Under the pieces are notes generated by a model, which was not told where the DNA came from, ran no database searches, and saw only the letters and a list, made by a program, of their open reading frames with translations. From Amblyornis subalaris (lineage: Eukaryota > Chordata > Aves > Passeriformes > Ptilonorhynchidae), in assembly GCA_018881555.1 (NCBI GenBank), contig JACAXG010000131.1, positions 868,001 through 932,000 of the forward strand: DNA of 64,000 bases, read 5' to 3'. Both the position numbers and the translations under genes were made by a program. Each line of letters opens with the position of its first letter. The stretch's first letter is position 1. Below, piece after piece: positions 24,101 to 34,700 of this stretch.

Positions 24101-26555
24101 TTGTTCTCAGTCCCTCTTGTGTTTCCTGACCACCAGTGGACTCTGTATGGAGATGCTGACCCAAAAGTTGAGGTGTCCTCCNGGCCATTCTCTGTGACAG
24201 TGCTTGTGCTGACACAGTGGTACAAATATGANCTTTAGCAGGTCAGGAGCAAATGCAGAGCCCCACATCTCCTTTTCAACTAGGAGGGCCTGAAGAGGGC
24301 AAACTGTCCCAGTGTTTCTGCTCTTACTTGAAATTTCCTTCAGAATGTGTAATCTACCATTCAAGGGTCTAAGCTAATTCAGGATCAGCTAATAACAAAA
24401 GTTTGGTACTTTCCTAAACTTTCCCTGTGCTTAAAGAAAATAAGAAACCTCACCATCTGTATCATATCTGTGGTTCTTATCTTTACANCCCCATAACTTC
24501 TCTTGTCATATTTTTCCACTGCCTCCCTCCACCAGCTCTGCTATTCAGATATTTTTTCATTTCCTTCTCCCACTCCCNCCACTGAGCAGTTCTTCCTTCC
24601 TGCAGATAATTTTTGGGAAGGGAGCTCAGCACACTTAATCAAGTAAAGTGTCTACCCCATCCAGTTTTAGTGTCCCAAGTCAGCCAACAGGTCTTTCCAT
24701 ACTGCTTCTGCAGATAACAGAGAAACTGCTCTGAGGGCTGAAGGACCATCCTTAAGCCAAACTCCTTCTTTGAAACCCTCAGAAGAACCTGAATCTATAT
24801 CATATGCTGTTCCCACTGCAATTCCAGGCTTCTGTTTGTTAGAAATANAGGAAAACAGCCAGGTAGGATGGGATGGAGTAGCTTTCCTGGAGGTGTGTTG
24901 TCCACAATGGAGTCCAGGCTCCTGTAGCTGCAAACATCTGAGACGTTCNGGTGGAAAAAGTCACCATTCAGGGTGTTGCTTGACAGCTGTCAGAGTTGGC
25001 CTGNTGGGTTTTCATTCCATTCCAGGACCAGCTGCACTGAAGAGCCAGAGGTAACTTCAACTAACCTGGACTGAGCTTTCCTTGACACTTATCTGTTTGA
25101 AGAGGTCCCATATTAGAGTGAACTGGTTTCTAAGCAGCCAGTTCTCCCTTACCCCAGACTTTGTTCCTGACTCATGTTTACCAGCTGGAGAAAACAGGAC
25201 CAAATAGTGAAGAAAAAAAGAGATCTGCTTTGAGCATTAAACTTCATTGCTGAAAGACTAGAAACTACTGTTTGGCCTGCCAAGGCTTTAATTGTCAACT
25301 TATGTAAGAAAGGCTCTTTTTTAGTCCCTGTTTGCATTCACCAGGGGGTTCATAAAACAATTATAAGAATGTAGTGATAATCTTCTTTCAGCCTTTATAC
25401 TCCAGGCAGCTCAAAATGTCAATCCAGTTGATGATTGCTCGTATGTGAGGTCACTGAGCCACTGACTGGCTCTCTGACTCTCTGACTTTAATATTATTAA
25501 TTGTTTTTATTAGTTACTGCTACTATATGGCATGTGAGTCATTCACCCTGTCCTCAGTCCTTAATAGCTCCATTGTATTGTCCTGATCAAAGCTGGTCCT
25601 TTCAGTTTCCCTTTCATGTGATCTTCAAAGTCATCTTTAGATGACTTCGGGTGGACTGAAAAATAAAAATCCCAAAGGCAATTTTAGGCTGAAACAAAAA
25701 TCGACAGCCCCAAGTTTTTGATAGTTCAAATATTAATATCTTATGGTGTTAGACTGTCATCTTGTGAACAATCTAAGACAGGCGTGAGACAACCACAGAC
25801 CCTGGCTGGAAGCAAATCAATGGACTCTCCCCATCAGACTGAGGGGCTCAAAGCCAGGGAATGACAGATCCTGGTACCTCAGGTTGGCTTGAAATCATTA
25901 CACACACTGGGTATTAAATTATACACTTTAGTGCTAACTGATTGCTGAAAACTCTGCCTGGTGTGTGAATGAAAAATAAGACTTCAAGACTGTTTTGTAT
26001 TCTTTTTGTGCAGCCTTGATACTGCTTGAATGTATTTCATGCGATATCCCTGTCATTTTAGAGGCAAACTGCTGGAGATCAGATCTTTGCATAAAATATT
26101 GGTTCAGGCCTGAATCTGGAAAGCTGCAGATCTTACAGAACAGTGCAATATTTCTTCTTTTCATTTTGATAGATGCACAAGCAGGAGAAAAAGGGACATC
26201 TTTATGATGCTATATTACTTACTAAATTGAAGGCCAAGTCGATCTAGAGATCCCGAGGTCTCAACTGAAGCATGTGCTTAAATATTTTATCAATATAATG
26301 GTCTGCCTGGCCTTCAGGTTGATTTGGTATGAAATTCTTGTCACAAAGCAGTCAGAATTAATCCTCTTCCTCACAATCTCGTACACCTGACTTGTAGTCA
26401 GCATGGTATCAAAATGGGCTGAGGTTGAACTTCTACACCATTATTCTTTAAATCCAGTGTAATGACAAGTTTAGAACAGAGGGAATCCAATAAAAGAGAC
26501 TATCAGGAAAAGTCAGATGACATTTCTTTTTTATCCTGTGGATTGTCCTTTCAAT
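21190..26555. other. Long unique stretch without recognised repeats
   Basis: In 5.4 kb I recognise no gene or repeat family. 21910-21955 is TA-rich. 22100-22500 is A/T-rich with runs such as 'cttttctttttt'. A unique block at 22985-23330 contains several CpG dinucleotides and is noted separately. The 183-codon frame at 22785-23336 has no recognisable domain and includes N-derived unknown residues. Confidence 0.45.
22985..23330. other. CpG-bearing unique block, possible conserved non-coding DNA
   Basis: This block has more CpG than its surroundings ('ctccgcgga', 'ccaccgcgtaatgc', 'acctgcggcgcgttgctg') and many A/T-rich motifs of the kind bound by homeodomain factors ('taatgcaaac', 'gctgtaatgaatgc'). 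It matches no repeat I know. These are hints of constrained regulatory DNA and not proof. Conservation cannot be seen from a single sequence. Confidence 0.2.
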
Positions 26556-26560
26556 ATAAC

Positions 26561-26614
26561 TCTGGATATAAATATCTGGATATAATATCTGGATATAAAA
26601 CTCTGGATATAAAA
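26561..26614. repeat. Minisatellite, four units of 13-14 bases
   Basis: The unit 'tctggatataaa' with one or two extra bases is repeated four times in tandem, at 26561-26574, 26575-26587, 26588-26601 and 26602-26614. Units differ only in the A/T-rich spacer. It is flanked by AT-rich unique DNA. Confidence 0.9.
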
Positions 26615-29030
26615 GNCGTGGGATTTGCAACTATGTCATAATTAATAAAATAACCTTAATTAAAAATACTTGTCAGATTCTAATATTTCTAGAGGACAAA
26701 ATCTGGAATTCAGGGCTTTTTGTCTGAAGACAAAATTAGCCTGGAAAATAAAAAAATATTTTCATATCAAGAAACTGGCAGAATATTCTATCACTCGTTG
26801 CTTCCAAGATCAAAACTTTTTACCCCTGCTGTGGGAGAGGAGTAATTTATACTTTCTATGTAGTGGTTAGAGAATAGAGCTTAATTCAGTGGTAATAAGA
26901 TAAGCTGCTAAAAGCTTTTTCATAGGAACCAGCAACTTGGAATGGGGTTTTCACCACTGCTAGTGAAAATGGGCCCAGCTTTGAAGGGTATCTTTGACAG
27001 AGATCTACATACATTAGAAGTTGAGTAGAACTAATGGTTTTGNCTTCTAATTTTTCTCTGAAGCTTAATACTGGCCAATTTGTGAAGTGTCCCAACACAC
27101 AAAAAAAAAATCCAAACAAAAAACGAAACCATAAATATGACTTTGTCATGTTGTCATATAAGGCACAATTAAGCACAAGCAGGGAGATGGCAGAGGGGTG
27201 TAGAATGACACTCTCAAATGATGTAGAACTGTTACATAAGAGGACAGGACATTGAACTCTCTTCTACACTCCAGATTTCCCCTTTAGTTGCCTAAACTCC
27301 AGCTGAGTTCAGTGAGAGCTGAGCCATTTAAATCCCTCTATGAATTGGACACCAAGTTATCACCTTATGGCTTAGATGAATTAGATATTTCAGTGTTCTG
27401 AGCAGGGCTCCAAATTGGCATTTTTTTTGCTGATCTCACNGGAGGTCCAGGAATGACTGAGCCTAGAGACAGGAGCAATTGGCAGCTGTAACTTGGAGAC
27501 TGGGATTTCACAAGATTGGAACAAAGGCGCTGTACAGCATCATCTTCTGGTTAGGATTTGGCAGATTTAGGGACTGTGGGGAGAGGTGTTCTCAATAACA
27601 GTGAGCAGAATTGCTAACATAGCCTTTGCACACTGCAGCTCAAGGATCAATTTGGCTTTGGCCTTTGCCAAAGCTACTTCTTAACAACTGACTTGAAAAC
27701 TGCAAAGATGAACTGTCTTTTTTCCTCCCTATGGGGCAACCACATTTTGACATTGCGGTTCCTAAATGACCGGCAAATAATTTCATATGCTGGAAACGAA
27801 GAAAGGGAAGGAAAGAAAATAAAAGATGCAATCTTTTCTTTTCCTCCCTCCAAGTTAATGAATTTTTTATAAATGTGTAAGCATGTCACTATTCCAAGCC
27901 ACATCAAATCGCTTCTGAAATCTGTATTTTAAAAACAGGAATGTGTATAATATGAATGGCTTAAGGAATAAAATGCAAAAAGATGTTGATGATGCTGGAT
28001 TACCAGCCAGCTGGAGAATTAAAAAAGATGAAGAGAAGAACAAAAAAGCCCGTGTTTCACTAGCCAAGTCAACAACCGTGTTTTTTCAATCGCCCCTCAT
28101 TATGGAAAAGTGTACTCAGGTTGTCCTGGAATCTGAGTTCACTGTTTTTAAGGAGTCACATCAGGAAAAAAAATCATGATGCAATGCAGAGTGTATGACA
28201 GGGAACATCTGGACACCAAACTACTGGAGCTGCCATGTTTGCCGAGGAATGGCTCTGAGGATGAAATGGAATGAACTGTAACAAATATGGGATTTTGCTG
28301 GCAGCTTTATTTTATTTAAATGCATCCCCGGCTTTTGAGCTATTTCTTTGTTTTGGATAATATTTAAACATGTCAAAAATCCTCTCTCCTTCCTGCCCTT
28401 CATTACACATGACAGGGAGCGGATTGCTCTGGCCATCTGTAGAGTGGGAATGAATGGAGCTACATCTGGATGGGCTGGGGATCACATGAATGCTCACAGC
28501 AAGCCCCAAGCAGTTAACTTGAAACCTGCCTTTCCCTGAGTGAGCNGAGAGAGTATCAGGGTTTTTGCCAGGATTGTGTGAAGCAGCGTTGGAGCCTTGC
28601 AGCTAAACATGTCCAGAGCCTGTTTGGGGGTCCTCCCCGAAGTGAAGCACCTCTGCCAATCCTGCNTGTCTCGGAGTTGTGTTTGATAATAACATTTGGC
28701 ATTTATTGTGTGACATCTTGGGCTTTTGAAGCCATGCCTGAGGCTTCCCTGCAGCCCTACTGTGATTGGAAAGCTTCAAGGGAGAATACAAAAGCACATG
28801 TGGCAGTGTTCAGAGGAGAGGAGAGCTAATAAAGGGGGGGACAACCTGCAGGTCCAGGCACACACAAGGCTTGTGCCAAAGCTGTGCCATGCTGGCATAG
28901 GGTGCTGGCAAGTCCTGAGTCTCAGCCTGGGAAGAAGCAAGGCAAAGGCTGGGGTTCTGAGGCTGCAGCCATTGTCCCCACTGGAGACTGATCCAAGCCC
29001 TGTCCTCAAGGGCTGGTGAGAGGATAACGT
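26615..29030. other. Unique non-coding sequence
   Basis: No repeat family was recognised. A lysine-rich open frame at 27943-28179 follows an AG after an A-rich tract, but it has no recognisable domain and no strong acceptor. A G/A-rich segment lies near 28815-28840. Confidence 0.45.
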
Positions 29031-29033
29031 GTG

Positions 29034-29156
29034 GATCTTGGGGACACNGTTTAGTGGCGAACATGATGGTGCTGGGTTAATGGTTGGACTCAGTGGTCTT
29101 AGAGGTCTTAGAGGTATTTTCTAACCATAACGGCTCTATGTTTCTATGATTCTGTG
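29034..29156 (+). mobile_element. CR1 LINE 3' end, plus sense
   Basis: The plus-sense words 'ttggggacac', 'gtttagtggcgaacatga', 'tggtgctgggttaatggttg', 'gactcagtggtcttagaggt' and 'tttctatgattctgtga' are the 3' end of a CR1 subfamily that carries the 'tggtgctgggtta' block. The word 'cttagaggt' is duplicated at about 29098-29115, which the CR1 consensus lacks. Confidence 0.9.
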
Positions 29157-29159
29157 AAA

Positions 29160-29665
29160 ATTCTGGGAAGCCACCACCATCCCCTGCCTGTAAACTGCTG
29201 CCAGAGGTCTCTCCCCCTTGGCTCTCTCGTTTGGGTACATGCCCCATGGCTGTCAGCCATATGTTGCTCAGGAGAACCAGGAAAGGTGGTAGGCGGACAT
29301 TTTTGCGGGAGAAGTGGCTGCAATGTTTGTTCCCTTTGAAGCTATTTCCATCNCAGGGCTCTGCTTGGTTCCTCCTTTCACATTTAATATATTAGGTAAA
29401 AAGGTNTTACCACCCAACTGCGAGAGGAAATCTCTGGGTTTGCTGGACTTGCTGGACACAATCAGTGAGGCCTTTCTTCAGCAGCATGTCAGTGTCCTCT
29501 CCTGAATTTCATGGTGTATGGAAGTGCTTTTTATAATCTTTTCTAAANAGAACATTTTTATTGCAACTATAAAGCTGAAAGATGCCTCTTCTGAGGTGGA
29601 AATCTGGAAACAAAACATTAGGGAATGTTTTCAGACCTGCCCATCAATGCCATCTGTTCCAAGTT
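29160..29665. other. Unique spacer before the (TTCCC)n tract
   Basis: No repeat or gene was seen here. The open frames at 29314-29505 and upstream are short and unrecognised. Confidence 0.4.
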
Positions 29666-29668
29666 TGT

Positions 29669-29876
29669 TCCTTCCCTTCCCTTCCCTTCCCTTCCCTTCC
29701 CTTCCCTTCCCTTCCCTTCCCTTCCCTTCCCTTCCCTTCCCTTCCCTTCCCTTCCCTTCCCTTCNNNNNNNNNNNNNNNNNNNNNNNNNNNNNNNNNNNN
29801 NNNNNNNNNNNNNNNNNNNCCCTTCCCTTCCCTTCCCTTCCCTTCCCTTCCCTTCCCTTCCCTTCCCCTCCCTTCT
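29669..29876. repeat. (TTCCC)n pentanucleotide microsatellite with assembly gap
   Basis: A near-perfect array of the five-base unit 'ttccc' runs from about 29669 to 29764 and again from 29820 to about 29876. Between them is a run of 55 N at 29765-29819. The strand asymmetry (pure pyrimidine on plus, pure purine on minus) explains the apparent open frames of repeated serine-leucine-proline-phenylalanine and of glycine-arginine-glutamate-lysine, which are not proteins. The array is probably longer than shown, because the gap falls inside it. Confidence 0.97.
29765..29819. other. Assembly gap of 55 N
   Basis: This is the only run of N in the window. It interrupts the pentanucleotide array, which is expected where reads cannot span a homogeneous tandem repeat. 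The number of N may not reflect the real size. Confidence 0.95.
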
Positions 29877-29879
29877 TGC

Positions 29880-30990
29880 ACTTAGTGGCCCTTAGGTTGT
29901 AGGATTTATGGGGTGCGATTCTGACAGTAAGAACTGACCACATGAGATGTGGACCTATTGGCCTGAACTGACCTGACGTGTGGACTGAGAAATCACCCCT
30001 TTTTCCATGCCTTGGCCCATCAGGTGAGTCTGCTTAGTGAGAGGCCAATTAGTCATAAATGCTGGCTTTGATTATGTGGATTTTTCCTCTTTGGCGGTGA
30101 GCCCCAGGCTGCCAGCTTGCAGCACTTCAGGGGTACTTTCACCCTGCACNGAGTGGGTGGCAGTGCCCCTCACTGAGCAGGGGTGGCTGCGCATCGAGGA
30201 TGGGGCTGCAAAGCCCTTGCTGGTGCCCTGACTTGTGGTTTACACGCCCTTGTGATCTTGTCCTGACCTGATTTTCACCCAGGGAGAGGAAGCATGTCGG
30301 TCAGCATAGCTCAGGCTTCACTTCCAAACAGCACCACGATGGTGAGAAGGGCAGGTGGGGATCCTGGCCAATGTTCTGGTGACTGCAGGGTGACCCACAG
30401 CGAGGGAGACGCTGATGGACAGCGGGATGGATTGAGTCAGCCAGACTCACTCTGCTGTGGGGAAAGGTCAGCACCTCCAACAGGGTTTTGATCACTGCAA
30501 AAACTGCCCAGTGCTGGGTCGCAGCTGTGCTGGAGGTGCCTGGAGGTTCTGAGCATCCCAGCCCCAGGAATTGCTGCTGTCGGGAGGCGGGGGCCTTCCC
30601 AGGGGCTTACCCACCGTGGCTGAGCAGTCTGACTTACGTGCCACAGCCCCGTGGCTTCTCACTGCTCTTATCTGCACTCTGTCTAGCATTCACAGCTATT
30701 CCTGAGTCAGGAAAATTTCTGAATGCAAAGATTACACTGAAAGGGTTTCATGAAAGAAAAAGAAAAAAAAAAATATCTGAGCTCTCCCTTTGCTGAGGCC
30801 AAGCTCTTGTCAGCTTCAAGAAAAAGTTTTCTCTTTGTGTTTGGACAGTTTAGCAGATTTATTTCCCTCCCCCTTCTTGGATGAAGGTTGCAGGGATTTC
30901 CACAAAATACATTTGGAGGAGCCAAGCCTTCACCACCAGCAGTTTTCAGTCAGAGNGCTGGAATGATCAATAAATCGGCACCGACTGATC
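29880..30990. other. Unique sequence
   Basis: No repeat or gene was recognised in 1.1 kb. An A-run lies at 30763-30772. Open frames such as 30488-30796 have no recognisable product. Confidence 0.45.
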
Positions 30991-30999
30991 TCAGAGTCT

Positions 31000-31700
31000 G
31001 AGGATGTCTATGAGGCACAAGCAGCTCTTTTAGGTAAGCTGGAGCAAGTGAGTAAATCCAGTAGCTCTGGAGCCAAACCCTAAAGTGGATGCAAAATCTT
31101 ATGGGGAGCCAGTGCTGTGATTTTCAGTACGAGGGTGATGTAATGATTGAGTACAGTTCAAGTAAGTAATCTACTCATCTGTTCACAATTTTGAGTTATG
31201 GCTGATGCAGTCGCTGCCTGCGAGCCAGCAAAAAGAGAGTGAGAATTACACTTCCTGAGTCAAGCCAAAGGCAGGGATGGCATCAACTTGGGGATAGGGT
31301 GGGAGGGGGCTGTGCACAGTTCGAAATGCTACTTGGGGTCTAGCATGGGCCTGAAATTTTGGAGGCCGTTGGGATCTGAACAAACGGTGGTGGATGAACA
31401 GTGAACCGAGAGGTTGGGACACCAACATCTGAACACTGCCCTGAAGAGGAGGAGAGGCACCAATCCTGAGCACAAGCACCAAATCTGAATCCATACCACC
31501 CAAGACAACTACTTTGAACACACACTCATCTGCGGTGTTTGAATTCCACTTAAGAAAATTTAGAGCCATCCAGGGCCTGACCTTTAGCAAACCACAAAGG
31601 CAACCCAAAAACCACAGGGCTGGAATCAGCTCGAGAGGACAAGTAAATCCNACATATTAGCACAGACTCTCAACGCAGCTGGTAACCAGGGATGTTACAG
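31000..31700 (-). mobile_element. Fossil LINE reverse transcriptase (L2/CR1-type), antisense
   Basis: Read on the minus strand, 31246-31608 is open for 120 codons and includes RPWMALNFLKWNSNTADE near its start. L2-type and related LINE reverse transcriptases have a conserved segment of the form WM..NFLKLN.DKTE, just after the YADD catalytic motif. Here W, M, N, F, L, K and N remain, while the lysine of DKTE is lost. Just upstream on the minus strand, at about 31650-31610, the bases encode a degraded PLELIPAL-like stretch, which fits the segment between YADDTQLY and this motif. I cannot see an intact YADD. To the left, 'ggggagccagtgctgtga' and 'gtacgagggtgatgta' fit the antisense C-terminal part of the same family. 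The copy is dead and old. Family assignment within L2/CR1-like LINEs is uncertain. Confidence 0.6.
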
Positions 31701-31704
31701 ACAG

Positions 31705-34700
31705 GAGACACACCAGCAGCAACTCTGTGAGATCTGGGAGTGTAAAGCTGGGTTCAGTCAGAGCTCCTCTGAGATCATCACCCAAAAGGGGGAACAACGC
31801 AGCACGACATTTAATAATAGTAAGTGGCTGACTTCACCGCCAGGCGGAAGCAAAATATTTTTAAGTGTCAGAAACCGTAAAAACATGACATGATTCATCC
31901 TAAAGCAAACAGTTGCTCATGTGAATCTACGAGCAGAGGATACATGGAAAGTCCCCAGATGACACCATCTCCAGAGTGATGTTTTTTGGGCAAAAAGCAC
32001 ATACTGCGAGCTAAGCAATGTAGGGCCTGGCCAGCTGAAGGCCTGTTGGGACTGGAATATTAAAGGATGTACTAGGAATTGGTAAACTAAATCCCCCCCC
32101 TCAAAATGAATACCAGAGCAGGTGTTTTTGACAAGATGAATGCCATCCCATACAGTGTGCAAATGAAGGATTATCCACTAATCATGGAAGATCTCTGGCA
32201 TTGAATAAAACTGCAACAACTAACCCATTGCACTNGTCCTTTATACCAAACCTTCTCCACTGAAGGTTATATTCTTCCCACTCTGAGTTCTAAGCTGACT
32301 ACAAAGAATAAGAAGACAAACACACATCTCTTGAGATTTCTTCACAGAAACACTATGCTTCAAAATATTTCAACTGTTTGCCAAATAGAGTTATGCACAA
32401 CTCAGCCCTGAGGTGGTTTCCTTTCTTCCATGGGAGAAATGATGCATCCCACCTTCAGAGTCCATGTCTGGTGACCTCTTATTCATGCTGGGGAGGAAGT
32501 GATTGCTCAAAGTTGCAATGTGTTTCCAGTGATCTTTAGTGTTTGCTGTGGCTACTTTATCTGGCTTATCACAAACTTAGGTGTGTCTTCATCTCACAGT
32601 GGTTCAGTGGAATTATGATTTTAAATATTATTACTTTATAGTCATATTTGTATATTTTTAGGGTGTTTGGGTCAATACATATAAGACCAGCTGTGGCAAT
32701 TACCCTCATAACTGAGTTCAATAGAAATACATATTCCTGAAAAGCATCTTGCTTGTTTTGTAAATGTTATTCCTATCTGCCATGGGGTTTTTTGTAGTTC
32801 TGAAAACCTTCTAAGAACAATAATTATCGTCTATCTGTCCAATTATTTGCATTAAGCCTAGACACTCACAGGGACATGCACTGATTATGCCTGATTTCTG
32901 AAGAGTTTGTATCTCATATTGATTGACTTTTAAACTCAATGGCACTGAGTGTGCAAGTAAGATATCCCTGCATTAGACATCAGAGAATCCACACTGCAAC
33001 AAAACAGTGATGTGGGATGCAGGTTTTCTGATGTCTTCAAAGTCAGGAATGCTGGCTGAAGCCTTTGCACATTTGGCATTTCTGTATCTACCATTCTCTA
33101 NAGCGAGCCTCAGGTATCTAATAAAAGCTGGGCTCACTATGAAGTCTTTTCTTCTTTGGCAGAATTAAGAGACTTTTCCTTCTCCACTTAGCCACCTATT
33201 TTTATTTTTTTAAATTACAAGAATGTAATACATCTATTCCTCTAATTTGTTATAAAGTTCGACTGAAATGGTTAAAAAACCTCAATGTGCAGATTGTCAT
33301 GTAGGGAAACATAGACAATGACTCAGTATGTCTGAGTTAGCCTCTTTCCCCAAGGGAGGATTGTTTTTGTCTGAGGAAAGCTCTCATGGCATTAGTTATG
33401 ACATTTTGCAGCCTGGTGGGTCCAAGTCTCAAAGGTTGCTACTGCAGGTACCTGGATCCAAGCCCTAGTTTTGAGCTGGAGACTCACACAAAGTGCTGTC
33501 TTGCACTTTCAGCTTTTTGGTATCTGAAATGTGTCATCCCTCACCTCTTTTGCTAGCTAAATTAATTTTAACCCCTCAAAAAGTCTTTGGTTTTTCCTAA
33601 TCCCCATTATGAAAATTCTGGATATTCTGTTTTTCATGCTACATTCTTGATCTCACTGCAATTGACTCCTCATCCAGAGCCTAAGCAAAACAAGCTTAAA
33701 AGAGCAACAGAAATCTCTTAGGGGTTGAATCTTCCCTGCTCTGACATAAACCAGGAGTAACTCTGTTCAACATCAGTTTCAAAGACTTCTTGGTAAGAAC
33801 ATGCAATCTGAAAATACCAGGATCCGAGATAAATCTGGACAGCTTTTGGGTGGGATCAGGCTGGAGTGGCTGCAGCCTCTCCAGTAGTGTGGAGACAGAG
33901 GTTCAAGACTCCAGCTTGTCCACTTGATGTGATCTGGAACACCGTTACTCCACCTGGGATCAAATATATCCCAGATATTTTCATCCGTTCTCTCTAGCCA
34001 TTTATACTCTGTTCATTCCCGCATGATCTGAGTGTTAATAATGTGGCTTCTGTGTGTTTTGTTTCCTTCAGAAGCAAACCTGTGCTGCTTGTCTTTCCCT
34101 GGAGACAGAGGGGTTGGAGTTCACTATTTCACGTTGATACACAGCTGCCAAATAACACCTTGTGGAAATAATACTTATGTCATAAGAAAAGTCCCTTTTT
34201 CACGTACACTCTACATAAACAGAAGATAATTTCTGAAAAAGTAAGACCGAGAGAACAGTGTTTCTCTACGATGTTGTGCTGTCCAGCTCCTCCAAGCCCT
34301 TTCTCTGAATGTCAGCTGGGATCTGGGAAGTGAGCTTGAATTATGCCTTGGAAAAAGGGAACATTCTATATTACTTTACATGGCTTACTTTGGTTTTTCT
34401 CAGTGTTTAAATCTTGGTCCTGTCATATTTGAGTGACTTTTTCAGGAGCTTTTTGGCTCAAACTACTCAGCTGTATTGACAATTCTCTCTCCTTTCCCCT
34501 CCAGCTACCCCACTGAAAGAAAACCCTAATTTCCCCACAGCAAACCTCACTGTCATCATGTTATGCATTGTTCTGCTTCAGGGTGACCAAAAAACAAGTC
34601 ACAGGCAAATCTGACTAATCTCCCCTGAAACTGTGAAACCAGCAAAAGAACATTTCAGTTGGGTACAATTTCAGCATTGTACCCATGGGCCAGACACAGA

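Noticed and set aside
27943..28179. Lysine-rich 78-codon frame resembling a coding exon
   Set aside because: The stretch before its AG is A-rich, not pyrimidine-rich, no domain was recognised, and the lysine content follows from A-rich sequence.
29518..29943. Several 87-125 codon frames across the pentanucleotide array
   Set aside because: They come from a repeat of five bases that lacks stops in all frames and from the 55-N gap. They are low complexity and not proteins.
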